Of a stretch of 64,000 nucleotides of DNA, positions 26,007 through 35,426 are shown in pieces. A program made the position numbers and the translations under genes. Source of the stretch: Burkholderia sp. Bp8963 (GTDB taxonomy: Bacteria; Pseudomonadota; Gammaproteobacteria; Burkholderiales; Burkholderiaceae); the NCBI RefSeq assembly GCF_003854275.1, contig NZ_QTQP01000032.1:1-64000 (forward strand), given 5' to 3'. The notes under the pieces were generated by a model. The model was not told where the DNA came from and did not search any database. It worked only from the letters and a program-made list of their open reading frames with translations. Numbering within the stretch: position 1 is the stretch's first letter; the number at the start of each line of letters is the position of its first letter.

Positions 26007-26822
26007 ATGAAGCGTCGCAGTCTCCTGAAGGTGTTTTCCGTGCTGGCAACCGGCGCTGCGCTGACTATGTCGGCGGGCGTGCACGCCGAGGACAAGGTGA
26101 TCAAGGTCGGTACGGTGTCCGGCCCGGACGCGGAAGTCTGGCAGGTCGTGCAGAAGGTCGCGAAGGAGAAGGAAGGCCTGAACGTGAAGGTGATCGAGTT
26201 CAACGACTACGTGCAGCCGAACGCGGCGCTCGACGCGGGCGACCTCGACGCGAACAGCTTCCAGCACCAGCCGTACCTCGACAGCCAGGTGAAGCAGCGC
26301 GGCTACAAGCTCGTCAGCGCGGGCCTGACCTACATCTCGCCGATGGGCATCTACTCGAAGAAGGTCAAGGCGCTGAAGGATCTGCAGCAAGGCGCGAAGC
26401 TCGCGGTGCCGAACGATCCGTCGAACGAGAACCGTGCGCTGCTGCTGCTGCAGACGCAGGGCCTGATCAAGCTGAAGGCTGGCGCCGGCACGGGCGGCAA
26501 CAACGCGACCGTGCTCGACATCGCCGACAACCCGAAGAAGCTGAAGATCTCCGAGCTCGACGCTGCGCAACTGCCGCGCGTGCTGTCGGACGTCGACGCG
26601 GCCGTGGTCAACACGAACTACGCGATCGCCGCGAACCTGCAGCCGACCAAGGACGCGCTCGCGCTCGAAGCGCTGACGAGCCCGTACGCGAACCTGATCG
26701 CGGTGCGCGCGAAGGACAAGGATCAGCCCTGGGTGAAGAAGCTGGTCAAGGCGTACCAGTCGCAGGAAGTGAAGGAATTCATCAAGAAGCAGTTCAAGGG
26801 CGCGATGGTCGCGTCGTTCTGA
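26007..26822 (+). CDS. MetQ/NlpA-family substrate-binding protein
   Basis: A 271-residue periplasmic binding protein of the NlpA family, which mostly binds D/L-methionine. The signal peptide ends near SAGVHAE, without a lipobox cysteine. Family residues include IEFNDYVQPNAALDAGDLDAN, FQHQPYLD and AAVVNTNYA. No MetN or MetI gene is beside it, so it must use an ABC core encoded elsewhere. A 17-base imperfect inverted repeat (GGATGT / ACATCC) lies at 25897-25913 upstream. A terminator follows. Confidence 0.87.
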   Translation: MKRRSLLKVFSVLATGAALTMSAGVHAEDKVIKVGTVSGPDAEVWQVVQKVAKEKEGLNVKVIEFNDYVQPNAALDAGDLDANSFQHQPYLDSQVKQRGYKLVSAGLTYISPMGIYSKKVKALKDLQQGAKLAVPNDPSNENRALLLLQTQGLIKLKAGAGTGGNNATVLDIADNPKKLKISELDAAQLPRVLSDVDAAVVNTNYAIAANLQPTKDALALEALTSPYANLIAVRAKDKDQPWVKKLVKAYQSQEVKEFIKKQFKGAMVASF

Positions 26823-26856
26823 ACGCCGCGCACCGGCGGCTGAACCGCTGACACGC

Positions 26857-26885
26857 AAGGGCCTGCATCGCGCAGGCCCTTTTTC
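26857..26885 (+). terminator. Intrinsic terminator after metQ-like gene
   Basis: A 10-bp stem (AAGGGCCTGC / GCAGGCCCTT) with a 5-base loop runs into TTTT. Confidence 0.88.
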
Positions 26886-27170
26886 ATTGGTGCGGCCCGT
26901 GGAACGGCCGCGCGGCGCCCGTCACTTGCTCACATCTCGCCGCGGCGCGAGCATTCACGGGGCCGGTGCGCGCCGTGTATGCGGCGGGGTCGCGTAAGCC
27001 TGGAGTCAGGCGGTGGTCTGCGGAAATGGTATCCTCGTGGCGGTTCGCCGCCGCGCACCGATCCGGTGTGACGTGACGGCCGGGCCGCCGCCGCGATGAC
27101 GCGGGCCGCGCGGCCGGGCCGATGTGCGAAGCCCATCATCCAGAACCGACAATACGGGGGAGACTCACCG

Positions 27171-28136
27171 ATGAAGCAGTTGAAGAAGTTCGCGATCCGT
27201 TCGATCACGGCCGGCGTTGCCGCGCTCGCGCTGGCCGGCGCCGCGCACGCGCAGACGGTCAAGGTGCTGTCGATCGTCGATCACCCGGCGCTCGACGCGA
27301 TCCGCGACGGCGTGCGCGCCGAACTGAAGGCCGAAGGCTACGGCGACGACAAGCTCAAGTGGGAATACCAGAGCGCGCAGGGCAATACGGGCACGGCCGC
27401 GCAGATCGCGCGCAAGTTCGTCGGCGACCAGCCCGACGTGATCGTCGCAATCGCGACGCCGGCCGCGCAGGCGGTCGTCGCGTCGACGAAGAGCGTGCCG
27501 GTCGTCTACTCGGGCGTGACCGACCCGGTCACCGCGCAGCTCGTGAAGGGCTGGGGCCCGACGGGCACCAACGTGACGGGCGTGTCCGACAAGCTGCCGC
27601 TCGACCGCCAGGTCGCGCTGATCAAGCGCGTGGTGCCGAATGCGAAGACGGTCGGCATGGTCTACAACCCGGGCGAGGCGAATTCGGTCGTCGTCGTGAA
27701 GGCGCTCGCGGAGATCCTCGCGAAGCAGGGGATGACGCTCAAGGAAGCGGCCGCGCCGCGCACCGTCGACATCGGCCCGGCCGCGAAGAGCCTGATCGGC
27801 AAGGTCGACGTGATCTACACGAACACCGACAACAACGTCGTGTCCGCGTACGAAGCGCTCGTGAAGGTCGCGAACGAAGCGAAGATCCCGCTCGTCGCGG
27901 GCGACACCGACAGCGTGAAGCGCGGCGGCATCGCGGCGCTCGGCATCAACTACGGCGACCTCGGCCGCCAGACCGGCAAGGTCGTCGCGCGGATCCTGAA
28001 GGGCGAGAAGCCGGGCGCGATCGCGTCGGAGACGAGCAGCAACCTCGAGCTGTTCGTGAACACGGGGGCGGCCGCGAAGCAGGGCGTGACGCTGTCGCAG
28101 GACCTGGTCAAGGAAGCGAAGACGGTCATCAAGTAA
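27171..28136 (+). CDS. ABC transporter substrate-binding protein (TrpX-like family)
   Basis: A 321-residue periplasmic binding protein with signal peptide (cleavage after AGAAHA). It belongs to the family of PF04392-type proteins that work with TrpY/TrpZ-like partners in other bacteria. Features include VVYSGVTDPVTAQLV and LGINYGDLGRQTGKV. The substrate is not evident; aromatic amino acids are one possibility. ATG 27171 follows GGGGGAGA. It is the first gene of a three-gene importer. Confidence 0.88.
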   Translation: MKQLKKFAIRSITAGVAALALAGAAHAQTVKVLSIVDHPALDAIRDGVRAELKAEGYGDDKLKWEYQSAQGNTGTAAQIARKFVGDQPDVIVAIATPAAQAVVASTKSVPVVYSGVTDPVTAQLVKGWGPTGTNVTGVSDKLPLDRQVALIKRVVPNAKTVGMVYNPGEANSVVVVKALAEILAKQGMTLKEAAAPRTVDIGPAAKSLIGKVDVIYTNTDNNVVSAYEALVKVANEAKIPLVAGDTDSVKRGGIAALGINYGDLGRQTGKVVARILKGEKPGAIASETSSNLELFVNTGAAAKQGVTLSQDLVKEAKTVIK

Positions 28137-28194
28137 GCCGCAGCCGGCCGAACGCCGGGCTCGAAGGCCCCGACCGGGCCTGAACGAAACCGCT

Positions 28195-28226
28195 GGATGG
28201 GCGGCCCTTACCGGGGCCGCCCATCC
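28195..28226 (+). promoter_or_regulatory. Intercistronic hairpin between binding protein and permease genes
   Basis: A perfect 13-bp stem with a 6-base loop and no T tract. Such hairpins typically protect the abundant upstream binding-protein mRNA or partly stop transcription into the permease gene. Confidence 0.6.
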
Positions 28227-28277
28227 GTTTCGCCCGGCCGCATCCGTCCGGCCGGGAAGCAACAGGATTTCCCCACC

Positions 28278-29174
28278 ATGTCTTTGTTCTCGTTTCTGGG
28301 CGCACTGGAGATCGGCCTGATCTTCAGCCTCGTCGCGCTCGGGGTGCTGATCTCGTTCCGCATCCTCAATTTTCCCGACCTGACCGTCGACGGCAGCTTC
28401 CCGCTCGGCGGCGCGGTGGCCGCGACGCTGATCTCGGCCGGCGTCGACCCGTTCGCGGCGACCGGCTTCGCGATCGTCGCGGGCGCCGCGGCCGGCTTCG
28501 TCACCGGCTGGCTCAACGTGCGCCTGAAGATCATGGATCTGCTCGCCAGCATCCTGATGATGATCGCGCTGTACTCGGTGAACCTGCGGATCATGGGCCG
28601 GCCGAACGTGCCGCTCATCACCGAGCCGACGCTCTTCACCATGCTGCAGCCGGCCTGGCTGCCCGACTACGTGCTGCGCCCGGCGCTGCTTGCCGTCGTG
28701 GTCGTGGTCGCGAAGCTCGGCCTCGACTGGTTCTTCTCGTCGCAGCTCGGCCTCGCGATGCGCGCGACCGGCGCGAACCCGCGGATGGCGCGCGCGCAGG
28801 GCATCGCGACCGGCCGTGCGACGCTCGCCGGGATGGCGCTGTCGAACGCGCTCGTCGCGCTCGCGGGGGCCCTCTTCGCGCAGACGCAGGGCGGCGCGGA
28901 CATCTCGATGGGGATCGGCACGATCGTGATCGGGCTGGCCGCGGTGATCATCGGCGAGACGCTGCTGCCCGCTCGCCGGCTGGTGCTGACGACGCTCGCG
29001 GTCGTGCTCGGCGCGATCGTCTACCGCTTCTTCATCGCGCTTGCGCTAAACAGCGAATTCATCGGCCTGAAGGCGCAGGACCTGAACCTCGTGACCGCCG
29101 CGCTCGTCACGATCGCGCTGGTGCTGCCGGCGACGCGCAAGAAGCTGTTCGCGCGCAAGAACGGAGGGGCATGA
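28278..29174 (+). CDS. ABC transporter permease
   Basis: A 298-residue inner-membrane permease with about eight helices. It resembles branched-chain-amino-acid-type permeases: NFPDLTVDGSFPLGGAVAA near residue 30 and MRATGANPRMARAQGI around residue 165. It forms the pore for the binding protein encoded upstream. ATG 28278 is chosen; the frame extends upstream into the hairpin region. Confidence 0.9.
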   Translation: MSLFSFLGALEIGLIFSLVALGVLISFRILNFPDLTVDGSFPLGGAVAATLISAGVDPFAATGFAIVAGAAAGFVTGWLNVRLKIMDLLASILMMIALYSVNLRIMGRPNVPLITEPTLFTMLQPAWLPDYVLRPALLAVVVVVAKLGLDWFFSSQLGLAMRATGANPRMARAQGIATGRATLAGMALSNALVALAGALFAQTQGGADISMGIGTIVIGLAAVIIGETLLPARRLVLTTLAVVLGAIVYRFFIALALNSEFIGLKAQDLNLVTAALVTIALVLPATRKKLFARKNGGA

Positions 29175-29175
29175 C

Positions 29176-29970
29176 ATGCTGTCCGCACAAGACCTGAAAC
29201 TCACGTTCAATCCCGGCACGCCGATCGAGACGCGTGCGCTGCGCGGGCTGTCGCTCGATATTCCGGACGGCCAGTTCGTCGCGGTGATCGGCTCGAACGG
29301 CGCCGGCAAGTCGACCTTCCTCAATGCGATCAGCGGCGACCAGGCGGTCGATGCGGGGCGTATCTCGATCGACGGCACCGACGTCACTCGCCAACCCGCG
29401 TGGGACCGCGCGCACCTCGTCGCGCGCGTGTTCCAGGACCCGATGGCCGGCACCTGCGAGGCGCTGACGATCGAGGAGAACATGGCGCTCGCGATGGCGC
29501 GCGGCGGGCGGCGCGGCTTCAAGGCCGCGCTCGATCGGCCGTCGCGCGAGCTGTTCCGCGACAAGCTGCGGCTGCTCAACCTTGGCCTCGAGAACCGGCT
29601 GACCGACCGGATCGGATTGCTGTCGGGCGGCCAGCGGCAGGCGGTGAGCCTCTTGATGGCGTCGCTGCGGCCGTCGCGGATCCTGCTGCTCGACGAGCAT
29701 ACGGCCGCGCTCGACCCGAAGACGGCCGCGTTCGTGCTCGAGCTGACCGCGCGGATCGTCGCCGAGAGCCGGCTGACGACGATGATGGTCACGCACAGCA
29801 TGCGGCAGGCGCTCGACTATGGGCACCGCACGGTGATGCTGCACCAGGGGCAGGTCGTGCTCGACGTGTCGGGCGACGAACGCAAGGGGCTCGACGTGCC
29901 GGACCTGCTGCAGATGTTCGAGAAGGTGCGGCACGAACAGCTCGACGACGATGCGCTGCTGCTTGGGTGA
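29176..29970 (+). CDS. ABC transporter ATP-binding protein
   Basis: A 264-residue ATPase. The Walker A motif is GSNGAGKST, the signature LLSGGQRQAVSL, the Walker B region ILLLDEHTAALDPK and the switch histidine MMVTHSM. It starts one base after the permease stop, so the three genes form a complete importer. The last 20 residues are specific to this family. Confidence 0.93.
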   Translation: MLSAQDLKLTFNPGTPIETRALRGLSLDIPDGQFVAVIGSNGAGKSTFLNAISGDQAVDAGRISIDGTDVTRQPAWDRAHLVARVFQDPMAGTCEALTIEENMALAMARGGRRGFKAALDRPSRELFRDKLRLLNLGLENRLTDRIGLLSGGQRQAVSLLMASLRPSRILLLDEHTAALDPKTAAFVLELTARIVAESRLTTMMVTHSMRQALDYGHRTVMLHQGQVVLDVSGDERKGLDVPDLLQMFEKVRHEQLDDDALLLG

Positions 29971-30058
29971 CGCGTAGCCGTGGGCCGACGCGGCGCGGGA
30001 GGCGCCACGTCGGCCGGTTTCGCACCGGTGCTGTGCGACGCGAGCGCATTGCCATATA

Positions 30059-30074
30059 CTGTATATCCATACAG
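30059..30074 (+). promoter_or_regulatory. LexA box (SOS operator) before imuA
   Basis: CTGTATATCCATACAG matches the LexA consensus CTGT-N8-ACAG, with an alternating TA core, and lies 14 bases before the imuA start. It places the whole imuA-imuB-dnaE2 cassette under SOS control, as is known for this cassette in other bacteria. Confidence 0.9.
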
Positions 30075-30088
30075 TTGTGGGTGGCGTC

Positions 30089-30796
30089 ATGCTCGCATCC
30101 TCCATTTCTCCTGAATCCCTTCATCCGTCGCTCTGGCGCGGTTCGCAGCTCGCGCGCGGCGGTTCGCGCACGATCGACACGGGTTTCGCGTCGCTGTCCG
30201 CCGAGTTGCCGGGCGGCGGCTGGCCGGTCGGCGGGCTCGTCGAGTTGCTGGCCGCGCAGCCGGGCTGCGGCGAAATGCGGCTGCTCGCGCCCGCGCTCGC
30301 GCACACCGTCAGCGCCCGGCGGCCGCTCGCGCTCGTCGCGCCGCCGCAGTCGCCGCATGCGACCGCGCTCGCCGGTCTCGGCGTGCCGGCCGATGCGCTG
30401 CTGTGGCTGCGCGCCGGCAGCCGCGCGGACGCGCTGTGGGCGGCCGAGCAGGCGCTCAAGACAGGCTGCTGCGGTGCGCTGCTGCTCTGGCAGGATGCGC
30501 GGCCCGACGCGTTGCGGCGCCTGCACCTCGCTGCGGCGCGCACGGGCGACACGCTGTTCGTGATGCTGCGCTCGCTGCCGGCCGCGCGGCAGCCGTCGCC
30601 CGCCGTGCTGCGCGTCGCGCTGCACCCCGTGCCGGGCGGTGTGTCGATCGACATCGTCAAGCGTCGCGGGCCCGCGCGCAGCGAGCCGCTCGTGCTCGAC
30701 CTGCCGTCGCCCATCGTGGAGAGCCGCTATGCGCGTCTTGCTCGGCATCCATCTGCCGCGCCTGCCGCTCGACGTGTGCGCCCCGCCGCCGTCTGA
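30089..30796 (+). CDS. imuA: Translesion synthesis accessory protein ImuA
   Basis: A 235-residue RecA/SulA-like protein. The N-terminus has LHPSLWRGSQL and the P-loop-position region LPGGGWPVGGLVELLAAQPGCG, in which the standard GKT is not kept. ImuA is needed with ImuB and DnaE2 for damage-induced mutagenesis. ATG 30089 is used, since GTG 30077 would fall almost on the LexA box. The gene overlaps imuB by 68 bases. Confidence 0.9.
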   Translation: MLASSISPESLHPSLWRGSQLARGGSRTIDTGFASLSAELPGGGWPVGGLVELLAAQPGCGEMRLLAPALAHTVSARRPLALVAPPQSPHATALAGLGVPADALLWLRAGSRADALWAAEQALKTGCCGALLLWQDARPDALRRLHLAAARTGDTLFVMLRSLPAARQPSPAVLRVALHPVPGGVSIDIVKRRGPARSEPLVLDLPSPIVESRYARLARHPSAAPAARRVRPAAV

Positions 30797-32213
30797 CGGC
30801 GAGGCCGGCTGTGCGGTGCTCGAGCAGGGCGTCGTGCTGATCGCCGACGCGGCCGCGCACCGGCAGGGCGTGCGCGCGGGCATGAAGCGCGGCGGCGTGC
30901 TGACGCTCGCGCCCGATACGCAGCTCGTCGAGCGCGACCCGGCGCGCGAGGCCGATGCGCTGCGCGCGGTCGCGCTCGCGCTGCTGCGTTTCTCGCCGTG
31001 CGTCGCGCTCGCTGATGAAGCCACGTTGATCGTCGACGTCGGCCCGAGCCTGCGCCTGTTCGGCGGCCTGCCGTCGCTGTGCCGCCAGGTGCGCGCAACG
31101 CTCGCGGCGCTCGGCTATGCAGCGCGCCTGTCCGCCGCGCCGACCGGGGGCGGCGCGTGGCTGCTCGCGCGCGTGTCGGGCCGCTCGCGCAGCCGGCGCC
31201 GGGTGGCCGGCCATGCGTCGCTCGTCCGCGCGCTCGACGGGCTGCCGTGCGTGCTGCTGCCCGACGCGCGCCCGTATGCGGGCTGGTTCGACGGCCTCGG
31301 CTGCCACACGCTCGCCGATCTGCGCGGCCTGCCGCGCGCGGGGCTGCAGCGCCGCTGCGGTCCCGCGCTGCTGGCCGCGCTCGACCGCGCCTATGGCGAC
31401 GCCGTCGAGCCGCTTGCGTGGATGCCGGTGCCGCCCGTGTTCGACACGCGGCTCGAATTGCCGGAGCGCGTCGAATATGCGGAAGCCGTGCTGTTCGCCG
31501 CGCGGCGGCTCATCGTGCAGCTGTGCGGCTGGCTGGCCGCGCGGCAGCTGTCGCTGGCCGCGATGGCGTTCGGCCTCGAACACGAGCGCGGCCGCCAGGC
31601 CGTGCCGCCGACGTCGCTCGAGCTCGCGTTCGCGGAGCCCGCGCGCGACGAGGCGCACTTCATGCGGCTGCTCGGCGAGCGGCTCGCGCGTGTCGAGCTG
31701 CCGGCCGCGGTGATCGCGGTGCGCCTGACGGCCACCCGCGTCGAGTCGGTCGCGCCGCCGGCCGACGATCTCTTTCCCGAGCCGGGTGGCACGCGCGAGA
31801 CGCGTGCGCGGCTCATCGAGCTGCTGGTCGCGCGGCTTGGCGCGGAGAACGTATTGCGCGCGGCGCCCGTCGCCGACCACCGGCCCGAGGCCGCGAACCG
31901 CTGGCTGCCGCTCGATGCGCCAGCGGGCCGTCCGTCCGCCGGTCCGCCCGCCGCGCCGCCGCGGCCTTCATGGCTGCTGGCCGAGCCGCTGCCGCTGTTG
32001 ATGCGCGAGAACCGGCCCGTGTTTGGCACGCCGCTCAGGAAGATGTCGTCGGCCGAACGGATCGATGCGGGGTGGTTCGACGGCCAGCGCGAGAGGCGCG
32101 ATTACTACGTTGCGCAGGACGAAGCCGGCGCGTGCTACTGGATCTTTCAGGAACTGCCGAGCGGGAGCAGCGGGGCCGAACCGCGCTGGTTCTTGCACGG
32201 CTTGTTCGGATGA
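30729..32213 (+). CDS. imuB: Y-family polymerase-like protein ImuB
   Basis: A 494-residue protein of the DinB/UmuC fold. The acidic residues that bind metal in active Y-family enzymes are not in the usual motifs: the start reads MRVLLGIHLPRLPLDV instead of a DxD motif, and the palm reads ADEATLIVDVG. This fits ImuB, a non-catalytic adaptor that recruits DnaE2 and the sliding clamp. It overlaps imuA and ends one base before the dnaE2 start codon. Confidence 0.92.
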   Translation: MRVLLGIHLPRLPLDVCAPPPSDGEAGCAVLEQGVVLIADAAAHRQGVRAGMKRGGVLTLAPDTQLVERDPAREADALRAVALALLRFSPCVALADEATLIVDVGPSLRLFGGLPSLCRQVRATLAALGYAARLSAAPTGGGAWLLARVSGRSRSRRRVAGHASLVRALDGLPCVLLPDARPYAGWFDGLGCHTLADLRGLPRAGLQRRCGPALLAALDRAYGDAVEPLAWMPVPPVFDTRLELPERVEYAEAVLFAARRLIVQLCGWLAARQLSLAAMAFGLEHERGRQAVPPTSLELAFAEPARDEAHFMRLLGERLARVELPAAVIAVRLTATRVESVAPPADDLFPEPGGTRETRARLIELLVARLGAENVLRAAPVADHRPEAANRWLPLDAPAGRPSAGPPAAPPRPSWLLAEPLPLLMRENRPVFGTPLRKMSSAERIDAGWFDGQRERRDYYVAQDEAGACYWIFQELPSGSSGAEPRWFLHGLFG

Positions 32214-35200
32214 ATGGCGATGGCTGAGGAATTCAAGGTACTTCCCGACTACGCGGAGCTGTTCTGCCGGTCGAACTTCTCGTTCCTGCATGGCGCGTCA
32301 CATGCGGAGGAACTGGTCGAGCGTGCGGTGGAGCTTGGCTACCGTGGTATCGCGATCACCGACGAATGCTCGCTCGCGGGCGCGCCGCGGATGCATGTCG
32401 CGGCGAAGGCGAAAGGGCTGCCGCTGATTGTCGGCGCGTACTTCGACGTGACGCCGGACGACGTCGCGCCCGGCCACGATCCGGGCCCCGGCGCGTTCGG
32501 GCTCGTGCTGCTCGCGCAGAACCGCGAGGGCTACGGCAACCTGTCGGAACTGATCTCGTGGCGGCGGATGGCATCGCCGAAGGGCACGTACAGGCTGACG
32601 CCGCGAATGTTGTCGAGACCGCCCGAAGAATTCGCGCACCTGCGCGGGGTGCCGGACTGCTTCGCGATCCTCGTTCCCGCGTACCCGGTGCGCGCGGATG
32701 TGCTCGATGCGCAGGTCGCGTGGTTTCGCGCGACGTTCGGCGAGCGCGCGCGGCTCGGGCTCGTGCAACTGCAGCGCGCGCTCGACGGCATGCAGCGCGA
32801 GGAGATTCGTGCGGCCGGCGCGCGGCGTGAAGTGCGCGTCGTCGCGCTCGGCGATGTGACGATGCATCGACGCTCGTGCAAGCCGTTGCAGGACACGATG
32901 ACGGCGATCCGGCTCGGGATGCCGGTTTCGGAGTGCGGGTATGCACTCGCGCCGAACGCGGAGCAGCATTTGCGCTGGCGGCAGCAGATCGCGCAGTTGT
33001 TTTCGCCAGACGAGATCGCGCAGACGTGCGCGATTCTCGATGCGTGTCATTTCGAGCTCGACACGCTGCGCTACGAGTATCCCGACGAGATCGTGCCGAG
33101 CGGGCATACGCCGACGAGCTATCTGAAACAGGAAACCGAGGCCGGGGCAGCCGAGCGCTATCCGCAGGGTATTCCGGAGAAAGTGGCGAAGCAGATCCGG
33201 CATGAGCTCGACCTGATCGCAAGGCTGAACTACGAACCGTTCTTCCTGACCGTCTACGACATCGTCAAATACGCGCGCAGCCGGAACATCCTGTGCCAGG
33301 GCCGGGGCTCGGCGGCGAATTCGGTCGTCTGTTACTGCCTCGGCATCACCGAGGTGAATCCCGAACAGAGCACGATGCTGTTCGAGCGCTTCATCAGCGA
33401 GGAGCGCGGCGAGCCGCCCGACATCGACGTCGACTTCGAGCACCAGCGCCGGGAAGAAGTGATTCAGCATATCTACGCAAAGTATGGCAAGAATCGCGCG
33501 GCGCTCGCGGCCGCCGTCTCGACGTATCGCCCCCGTGGCGTGTTGCGCGAAACCGGCAAGGCGCTCGGCGTCGATCCGATGCTGATCGACCGCGTCGCGA
33601 AGGCGCATCGCTGGTTCGACGGCAGCCGCGACTTGCTTCAGCAGTTCGCGACGACCGGGCTCGATCCTGCTACGCCGCTGATCCGCACGTGGGCCGAGCT
33701 CGCTGCGCGCCTGCTGAACTTCCCGCGTCACCTGTCGCAACACTCGGGCGGCTTCGTGATCAGTCGCGGCAAGCTCACGCGGCTCGTGCCCGTCGAGAAC
33801 GCGGCGATGGACGGGCGGCGCGTGATCCAGTGGGACAAGGACGATCTCGAATCGCTCAAGCTGATGAAGGTCGACGTGCTCGCGCTCGGCATGCTGTCGG
33901 CGCTGCATCGCGCGTTCGACCTGCGCACCGCGTGGCGTGGGGCACCGGAGGACGGCGAGCCGTTCACGCTGAAACACATTCCGCAGGATGACGAAGCGAC
34001 CTACGACATGATCTGCCGCGCCGACACGGTCGGTGTGTTCCAGATCGAATCGCGCGCGCAGATGTCGATGCTGCCGCGCTTGCGGCCGCGCACTTATTAC
34101 GATCTGGTGATCGAGGTTGCGATCGTGCGGCCGGGGCCGATCCAGGGCGGCGCTGTGCATCCCTATCTGAAACGGCGGCAGGGGATCGAGAAGGTCAGCT
34201 ATCCGAAGGAGGACCTGAAGCCCGCGCTCGAACGCACGCAGGGCGTGCCGATCTTCCAGGAACAGGTGATGCAGATCGCGATGATCGCGGCCGGCTTCAC
34301 GCCCGGCGAGGCCGACGAGCTGCGCCGCGCGATGGCCGCATGGAAGCGCAAGGGCAATCTCGAGAAGTATCACCGCAAGATCGTCGACGGCATGCGCGAG
34401 CGCGACTATCCGCCAGAATTCGCCGAACAGATCTTCGAGCAGATCAAGGGCTTCGGCGATTACGGTTTTCCCGAGAGCCACGCGGCGAGCTTTGCCAAAC
34501 TGGCCTACGCCAGCAGCTGGCTCAAATGCCACGAACCGGCGATCTTTCTCGCCGCGCTGCTGAACAGCCAGCCGATGGGGTTCTATCCGCCGTCGCAACT
34601 CGTGCAGGATGCGAAGCGGCACGGTGTGCAGGTCCTGCCGATCGATGCGACGCAAAGCGGCTGGGATGCGTCGCTCGAAGCGCTGCCGGGTCAGCCGCCT
34701 CCATACGGACAGCCCGCCGTGCGGCTCGGCCTGTCGCTCGTGCGCGGCCTCGGCGAAGCCGCCGCGCGCCGGATCGAAGCCGCGCGCGCGGCCGGCCCGT
34801 TCGACAACGTCGATGCGCTCGCGCGCCGTGCGCAGCTCGAACGCCGCGACCTCGAAGCGCTCGCCGCCGCGAACGCGCTCGCGACGCTCGCCGGCCATCG
34901 CCGCGATGCGCTGTGGCAGGCGGTGGCCGCGGCGCCGGACCGCGACCTGCTCGCGGCCGCGCCGATCGACGAGCCCGAGCGGCCCGCGCTCGGCGCGCCG
35001 TCGGAGGCCGACGATATCCTCGCCGACTACCACACGACGGGCCTCACGCTGAACCGCCATCCCGTCGCGCTGCTGCGGCCCGCGCTGCGCGCGCGGCGGC
35101 TGTCGTCCGCGGCAGAACTGCATGACCGTCCCGATGGCCGGCTCGCGCGCGCCTGCGGGCTCGTGACTGCCCGGCAGATGCCGGGCACCGCGAAGGGCAC

Positions 35201-35420
35201 GATGTTCATGACGCTCGAGGACGAAACGGGCTGCGTGAACCTCATCGTCCGGCCCGAGCTGCTCGCGCGGCAGCGCCGCGAGACGCTCGATTCGCGGCTG
35301 CTCGCGGCGTCGGGCGTGTGGCAGGTCGCGAGCGACGTGCGGCACCTCGTCGTGCAGCATTTCGAGGACCTGACGCCGCTGCTCGGCGGCCTGCGCACGT
35401 CGAGCCGCGAGTTCCACTGA
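32214..35420 (+). CDS. dnaE2: Error-prone DNA polymerase DnaE2
   Basis: A 1068-residue C-family polymerase alpha subunit, the length of DnaE2 rather than DnaE1. The N-terminal PHP domain starts YAELFCRSNFSFLHGASHAE. The palm motif is RGSAAN...PPDIDVDFEH around residues 363-408, and the helix-hairpin-helix and OB domains are at the C-terminal end (LARACGLVTARQMPGTAKG). It copies across lesions during the SOS response. ATG 32214 directly follows the imuB stop; ATG 32220 is an alternative. Confidence 0.96.
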   Translation: MAMAEEFKVLPDYAELFCRSNFSFLHGASHAEELVERAVELGYRGIAITDECSLAGAPRMHVAAKAKGLPLIVGAYFDVTPDDVAPGHDPGPGAFGLVLLAQNREGYGNLSELISWRRMASPKGTYRLTPRMLSRPPEEFAHLRGVPDCFAILVPAYPVRADVLDAQVAWFRATFGERARLGLVQLQRALDGMQREEIRAAGARREVRVVALGDVTMHRRSCKPLQDTMTAIRLGMPVSECGYALAPNAEQHLRWRQQIAQLFSPDEIAQTCAILDACHFELDTLRYEYPDEIVPSGHTPTSYLKQETEAGAAERYPQGIPEKVAKQIRHELDLIARLNYEPFFLTVYDIVKYARSRNILCQGRGSAANSVVCYCLGITEVNPEQSTMLFERFISEERGEPPDIDVDFEHQRREEVIQHIYAKYGKNRAALAAAVSTYRPRGVLRETGKALGVDPMLIDRVAKAHRWFDGSRDLLQQFATTGLDPATPLIRTWAELAARLLNFPRHLSQHSGGFVISRGKLTRLVPVENAAMDGRRVIQWDKDDLESLKLMKVDVLALGMLSALHRAFDLRTAWRGAPEDGEPFTLKHIPQDDEATYDMICRADTVGVFQIESRAQMSMLPRLRPRTYYDLVIEVAIVRPGPIQGGAVHPYLKRRQGIEKVSYPKEDLKPALERTQGVPIFQEQVMQIAMIAAGFTPGEADELRRAMAAWKRKGNLEKYHRKIVDGMRERDYPPEFAEQIFEQIKGFGDYGFPESHAASFAKLAYASSWLKCHEPAIFLAALLNSQPMGFYPPSQLVQDAKRHGVQVLPIDATQSGWDASLEALPGQPPPYGQPAVRLGLSLVRGLGEAAARRIEAARAAGPFDNVDALARRAQLERRDLEALAAANALATLAGHRRDALWQAVAAAPDRDLLAAAPIDEPERPALGAPSEADDILADYHTTGLTLNRHPVALLRPALRARRLSSAAELHDRPDGRLARACGLVTARQMPGTAKGTMFMTLEDETGCVNLIVRPELLARQRRETLDSRLLAASGVWQVASDVRHLVVQHFEDLTPLLGGLRTSSREFH

Positions 35421-35426
35421 CGCGCG

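Noticed and set aside
32298-35417. 1039-codon ORF antisense to dnaE2
   Set aside because: Same shadow effect. The product has a composition typical of reversed G+C-rich genes and no recognisable domain.
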